The notes under the pieces: generated by a model | Seen by the model: only the letters and a program-made list of their open reading frames with translations | Told to the model about the DNA's origin: nothing | Databases searched by the model: none | Shown: positions 5,916 through 6,323 of the stretch, piece by piece | Layout of the letters: each line of letters begins with the position of its first letter | How positions within the stretch are numbered: the stretch's first letter is position 1 | Program-made: the position numbers and the translations under genes | Assembly (NCBI GenBank): GCA_016213345.1 | Contig: JACRAO010000083.1 | Coordinates: 1 to 6,323 of the forward strand | Direction: 5' to 3' | DNA: 6,323 nt | From: Bdellovibrio sp. | Lineage (GTDB): Bacteria; Bdellovibrionota; UBA1018

Positions 5916-5921
5916 GGAGGG
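5914..5921 (+). promoter_or_regulatory. Ribosome binding site of ftsZ, overlapping the ftsA stop
   Basis: AAGGAGGG begins within the TAA stop codon of ftsA (5913-5915) and lies 10 nt before the ATG at 5932. The near-perfect match fits the high FtsZ level needed relative to FtsA. Confidence 0.85.
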
Positions 5922-5931
5922 AAAACATAAC

Positions 5932-6323
5932 ATGTTCGAAATAGATCAAACAATAAATCCAGGAGCAAAAATTAAAGTAATTGGTGTTGGCGGCAGTGGT
6001 TGTAATGCTGTAAACACTATGATTCGGATGGGACTTCAAGGTGTAGAATTTATTACTGCCAATACCGATCGGCAGGCACTTGATGCTTCTCTAGCAAACG
6101 TCAAGCTTCCTATTGGCCAAGAACTAACCAAAGGCCTGGGAGCAGGAGCAAATCCCGAAATAGGTAGAAAAGCAGCTTTAGAAGACTATTCTAAAATTTC
6201 AGAACTATTGAGTGGTGCTGATATGGTTTTTATTACTGCCGGTATGGGCGGAGGTACGGGCACTGGAGCCGCCCCGGTCATTGCCGAGGTGGCCAAGGAA
6301 GTCGGGGCCCTGACTGTCGCCAT
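5932..6323 (+). CDS. ftsZ: Cell division protein FtsZ, N-terminal part (3' truncated by window edge)
   Basis: FtsZ is the tubulin-like GTPase that assembles the cytokinetic ring. The first 130 residues are visible. They show the nucleotide-binding core in order: IKVIGVGGSGCNAVNTM (14-30), NTDRQAL (44-50), GLGAGANP (68-75), and the tubulin signature GGGTGTGAAP (106-115). The T7 loop, C-terminal subdomain and conserved tail lie beyond the window. The ATG at 5932 has a strong AAGGAGGG and gives the usual short N-terminal extension before the first glycine loop. The gene is 16 nt downstream of ftsA. Composition changes sharply inside the gene: codons up to about 6240 are AT-rich at the third position, whereas from 6241 and especially 6268 to the end they are strongly GC-rich, although the protein remains canonical FtsZ. 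The frame is intact through the change. Confidence 0.97.
   Translation, partial: MFEIDQTINPGAKIKVIGVGGSGCNAVNTMIRMGLQGVEFITANTDRQALDASLANVKLPIGQELTKGLGAGANPEIGRKAALEDYSKISELLSGADMVFITAGMGGGTGTGAAPVIAEVAKEVGALTVA

Overview
The window is AT-rich DNA. It carries the end of one essential cell-division cluster (ftsQ, ftsA, ftsZ on the + strand) with an unrelated three-gene block on the - strand between ftsQ and ftsA. The most likely source is a Bdellovibrionota-type bacterium. The clues are a TIGR02147/DUF4423-family regulator, a lipoprotein with a CGTTVGNP motif after its lipid cysteine, and a fibrinogen-like/LamG surface lipoprotein. This assignment is an inference from gene families, not a measured phylogeny.

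Layout. Positions 2-571 hold the C-terminal 189 codons of ftsQ, whose start lies outside the window. Only five bases later the convergent lipoprotein gene (1245-577, - strand) ends. It is preceded by, and overlaps by 14 bases, a TIGR02147-type DNA-binding protein (2089-1232, - strand). Upstream of that regulator are a sigma70-like promoter and a perfect 7-4-7 palindrome at 2154-2171. Next comes a 714-residue lipoprotein gene (4416-2272, - strand) with a fibrinogen-like YCDM/GGGWT domain followed by two tandem LamG-like domains. A divergent intergenic region (4417-4679) holds candidate promoters in both directions. Then ftsA (4680-5915) is complete, and ftsZ (5932 onward) runs off the right edge after 130 codons.

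How the genes work together. FtsQ (divisome scaffold), FtsA (membrane anchor for FtsZ) and FtsZ (tubulin-like ring) act in one septation machine. Because the block is inverted, ftsAZ cannot be read through cleanly from ftsQ. An extended -10 promoter (4508-4516) and/or a TTGTCA-17-TAGACT promoter (4590-4618) may supply their transcription. The regulator and small lipoprotein look like one translationally coupled operon. The FReD-LamG lipoprotein is a separate unit with its own ribosome binding site and is probably exported to the cell envelope.

The main oddities are the interruption of the division cluster, the FReD plus double-LamG architecture, the palindrome upstream of the regulator, and an abrupt rise in GC and GC3 within ftsZ at about 6241 to the window end. 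No tRNA, rRNA, CRISPR array, transposase or recognisable IS was seen.
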